DNA from: Vulcanimicrobiota bacterium
GTDB lineage: Bacteria; Vulcanimicrobiota; Vulcanimicrobiia; Vulcanimicrobiales; Vulcanimicrobiaceae
Reading direction: 5' to 3'
DNA: 6,828 bases
NCBI GenBank assembly: GCA_030040695.1
Contig: JASHTE010000069.1
Location: 1 to 6,828 of the forward strand
Part shown: positions 5,694-6,828 of the stretch, piece after piece
How the letters are laid out: every line of letters starts with the position of its first letter
Position numbering within the stretch: the first letter of the stretch is position 1
Translations under genes and position numbers: made by a program
Notes under the pieces: generated by a model
The model's input: only the letters and a program-made list of their open reading frames with translations
Told to the model about the DNA's origin: nothing
Databases searched by the model: none

Positions 5694-6126
5694 GTTCGCC
5701 GTTGTAGTAAACTCCGGCTAGGTTCTCCTGTGCTGCTTCGAGGTTGATGACAAGGAACTCGCGTCCGCGCGGATCGCGCGCGGGATCGCAGCCTCCCTGC
5801 GCTTTTGGAATGTCGAGAAGACAAACCCGAACGCGTTGTCCCGCCGATGCAACCGGATCGGAACCAGGTGCGATGTAGAGGCTGTCAATTGGGCTACGAC
5901 CCGGCGCGATATTGTCGCGGAAGGTGATAGTGCCGCCATCGGCCATGAATGGGCCCGTTGGCGCATTCGCTCGGACGACGACGGTATTGATGCATCCAAG
6001 CGGCGTTTCAACTTGGGTTACGGCGACGAACGACGAAGCCGCTCGAGAGGATGCTGCGAGAGCTCGTGGCGCGTCGGTTCCGGCCGCCAGCACGATCGAT
6101 ACGATTAGGACTGCTAGGTACTTCAT
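5674..6126 (-). CDS. Secreted four-cysteine protein of unknown family (150 residues)
   Basis: The chosen start is ATG 6126, with a strong AGAGGAGG (6133-6140) 6 nt upstream and a clean Sec signal peptide: MKYLAV, a hydrophobic core to about residue 15, and cleavage after ALA (22-24). The mature protein of about 126 residues has four cysteines (45, 102, 113 and 147), enough for two disulfides. Pieces such as TVVVRANAP, DGGTITFRD and EFLVINLEAAQENLAGVYY suggest beta strands followed by one amphipathic helix. I do not recognise the family. The last 20 bp overlap the start of the GAF/TolB-like/TPR gene, so the two are almost certainly co-translated. An exported partner or ligand-binding protein for that membrane protein is a reasonable inference but unproven. 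The frame extends upstream to an ATG at 6294, described separately. Confidence 0.8.
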   Translation of the reverse strand: MKYLAVLIVSIVLAAGTDAPRALAASSRAASSFVAVTQVETPLGCINTVVVRANAPTGPFMADGGTITFRDNIAPGRSPIDSLYIAPGSDPVASAGQRVRVCLLDIPKAQGGCDPARDPRGREFLVINLEAAQENLAGVYYNGEHGCGGA

Positions 6127-6132
6127 CGAGGG

Positions 6133-6138
6133 CCTCCT
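6133..6138 (-). promoter_or_regulatory. Ribosome-binding site AGGAGG fixing the inner start at 6126
   Basis: On the minus strand AGAGGAGG lies 6 nt before ATG 6126. It is far better than anything before the outer ATG at 6294, so the inner start is taken as the main one. Confidence 0.8.
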
Positions 6139-6143
6139 CTCAA

Positions 6144-6176
6144 ACACGGAGCGAAGCAGGAGCGCTGCCTCCGTGT
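6144..6176 (-). other. Bulged hairpin just before the ribosome site of the four-cysteine protein gene
   Basis: On the minus strand ACACGGAG pairs perfectly with CTCCGTGT. Inside it GCAG pairs with CTGC around a 5-nt loop, with a 4-nt bulge (TTCG) on the 3' side, giving 12 base pairs in all. It ends in GTGTTTG, 5 nt before AGGAGG. It resembles a weak terminator or a leader fold controlling ribosome access. Confidence 0.5.
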
Positions 6177-6320
6177 AGGTCGACGTGATCGTTCCGTCGT
6201 GATTGGCAACAACGTGCTCAGTTATGTCTGCATGGCAACCCGCCAAAGAGGCCAAGACGAAAACAAGCACGCTCGGTAGGCCGTTGCGTTGCATAGGCGT
6301 CCGTTTCGAGGGCGGCTTGC

Positions 6321-6828
6321 CTAGTGTATGGCCATCTTCAGCGGAGCCGCGAGGGCGGTGGATGTGATGGTACGCGCGGGCGCTACATTTCCTGACGCCG
6401 TCGAGGGGAAGTACAGCACCGCGTCATCTATGTAATCGCTGTCCCATACATCGCCTGTGCCGTCGACGGCGAGTCCTTCGTTCTCGTGCATCGTCGTGGC
6501 AGCACCTTCAATGGTGCGCGTCGGTGCAACGTTCCCGCTGGCTCCGGCGGCAAAGACGTTGATGCTTTCGTTGTTAAAGTCGCTTTCGTAAATGTTTCCA
6601 TTGGAATCAAGTCCGACTCCGATGGGGGCGTCGAGGTTCGTGGAGGCACCCGCAACCGTACGCGTCGGCGCAACATCGCCGTTCGCACCGGCCGAGAAAT
6701 ACAGAATTGAGGCAGCGCCTCCATTCGCGACGTAGAGTCCGCCGCTCGAGTCGAGCACGATCTGCTGCGGATCAGCCAAGGTCGTCGACGCTCCTGAGAT
6801 CGTGCGAAGCGGCGTCGCATTCCCGCTC
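6321..6828 (-). CDS. NHL-like beta-propeller repeat protein, N-terminus cut by window edge
   Basis: The frame is open through the right edge, so only the last 168 or so residues are present. A TTG at 6777-6779 could be read as a start, but the repeat pattern continues upstream of it without a break, so it is internal. The protein consists of repeats of GNVAPTRTI.GA.T.L..P.GIAVD..GNIY......SI.VF.AGAS type, exactly 48 residues each. This is a propeller-blade pattern related to NHL/SMP-30-like repeats, common in exported proteins of unknown role. The signal peptide would lie outside the window. The final unit stops after 23 residues (ending PLKMAIH), as expected if it completes a blade begun at the N-terminus. 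Its stop lies 26 nt before the outer start of the next minus-strand gene, so they may share a transcript. Confidence 0.85.
   Translation of the reverse strand, partial: SGNATPLRTISGASTTLADPQQIVLDSSGGLYVANGGAASILYFSAGANGDVAPTRTVAGASTNLDAPIGVGLDSNGNIYESDFNNESINVFAAGASGNVAPTRTIEGAATTMHENEGLAVDGTGDVWDSDYIDDAVLYFPSTASGNVAPARTITSTALAAPLKMAIH
6324..6824 (-). repeat. 48-residue (144-bp) tandem propeller repeats
   Basis: Full units run 6824-6681, 6680-6537 and 6536-6393 on the minus strand, followed by a 23-residue partial unit at 6392-6324. Each unit begins G[ND]xxPxRT and has Asp at unit position 25, Gly at 28 and Phe at 43. The spacing is exact with no insertions, although the DNA has diverged. 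Confidence 0.85.

Larger units (their letters stand above)
6127..6294 (-). other. In-frame lipoprotein-like leader upstream of the four-cysteine protein
   Basis: ATG 6294 opens the same frame as the secreted four-cysteine protein and encodes 56 residues before ATG 6126. These begin MQRNGLPSVLVFVLASLAGC, a complete lipoprotein signal with lipobox LAGC and Cys20. The next 36 residues are unremarkable. The site before 6294 is weak (GGA only). It begins 26 nt after the stop of the NHL-like gene, at operon-like spacing. It may be an alternative longer lipoprotein form, the remnant of a lipoprotein gene that lost its end and stop codon, or a chance open frame. Confidence 0.4.

Noticed and set aside
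6777..6779. TTG as a real start of the NHL-like repeat protein
   Set aside because: The 48-residue repeat continues in frame upstream of it to the window edge, so it is an internal codon.
1..6828. CRISPR array, tRNA, rRNA, transposase or insertion-sequence ends
   Set aside because: No regularly spaced direct repeats outside the protein repeats, no cloverleaf-like sequence, no ribosomal RNA segments and no transposase-like protein were seen on either strand.

Overview
The window comes from a high-GC, diderm (Gram-negative-type) bacterium. The evidence is two clear lipoprotein boxes, several Sec signal peptides, and one secreted protein ending in an outer-membrane-barrel-like C-terminus. The mix of short secreted proteins, 48-residue NHL-like propeller repeats, a WxPGxW-repeat protein, a DUF4386 membrane protein and a TolB-like/TPR protein suggests an uncultured soil-type lineage such as Eremiobacterota (WPS-2), or possibly Acidobacteriota. 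This placement is inference only; there is no rRNA or other phylogenetic marker here.

Layout, left to right. (1) Positions 1-433 (minus) hold the N-terminal part of a secreted WxPGxW-repeat protein that runs off the left edge. It diverges across about 100 bp from the plus-strand run. (2) Plus strand, 533-2941: a six-helix DUF4386 membrane protein, a secreted protein with barrel-like C-terminus and a problematic start, a small lipoprotein, and a 101-residue conserved small protein. The spacers are 90-120 nt and contain hairpins, so this is not an obvious tight operon. (3) A perfect 22-bp palindrome at 2951-2972 separates this run from a convergent minus-strand run. (4) Minus strand, read right to left from 6828 to 2975: the C-terminal part of an NHL-like repeat protein, a secreted four-cysteine protein preceded by an in-frame lipoprotein-like leader, a 694-residue membrane protein (two TM helices, GAF, TolB-like domain, about eight TPRs), and a secreted eight-cysteine protein.

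The tightest link is the 20-bp overlap between the secreted four-cysteine protein and the GAF/TolB-like/TPR protein. It implies translational coupling and perhaps a functional pair across the membrane. The large protein has a GAF sensor and two protein-interaction modules, but no recognisable kinase, cyclase or DNA-binding output.

A second pattern is a stem-loop ending 5-6 nt before a strong Shine-Dalgarno sequence at three genes for exported proteins (starts at 2153, 3544 and 6126). No mobile element, CRISPR array, tRNA or rRNA was seen. No gene-free stretch exceeds about 120 bp.
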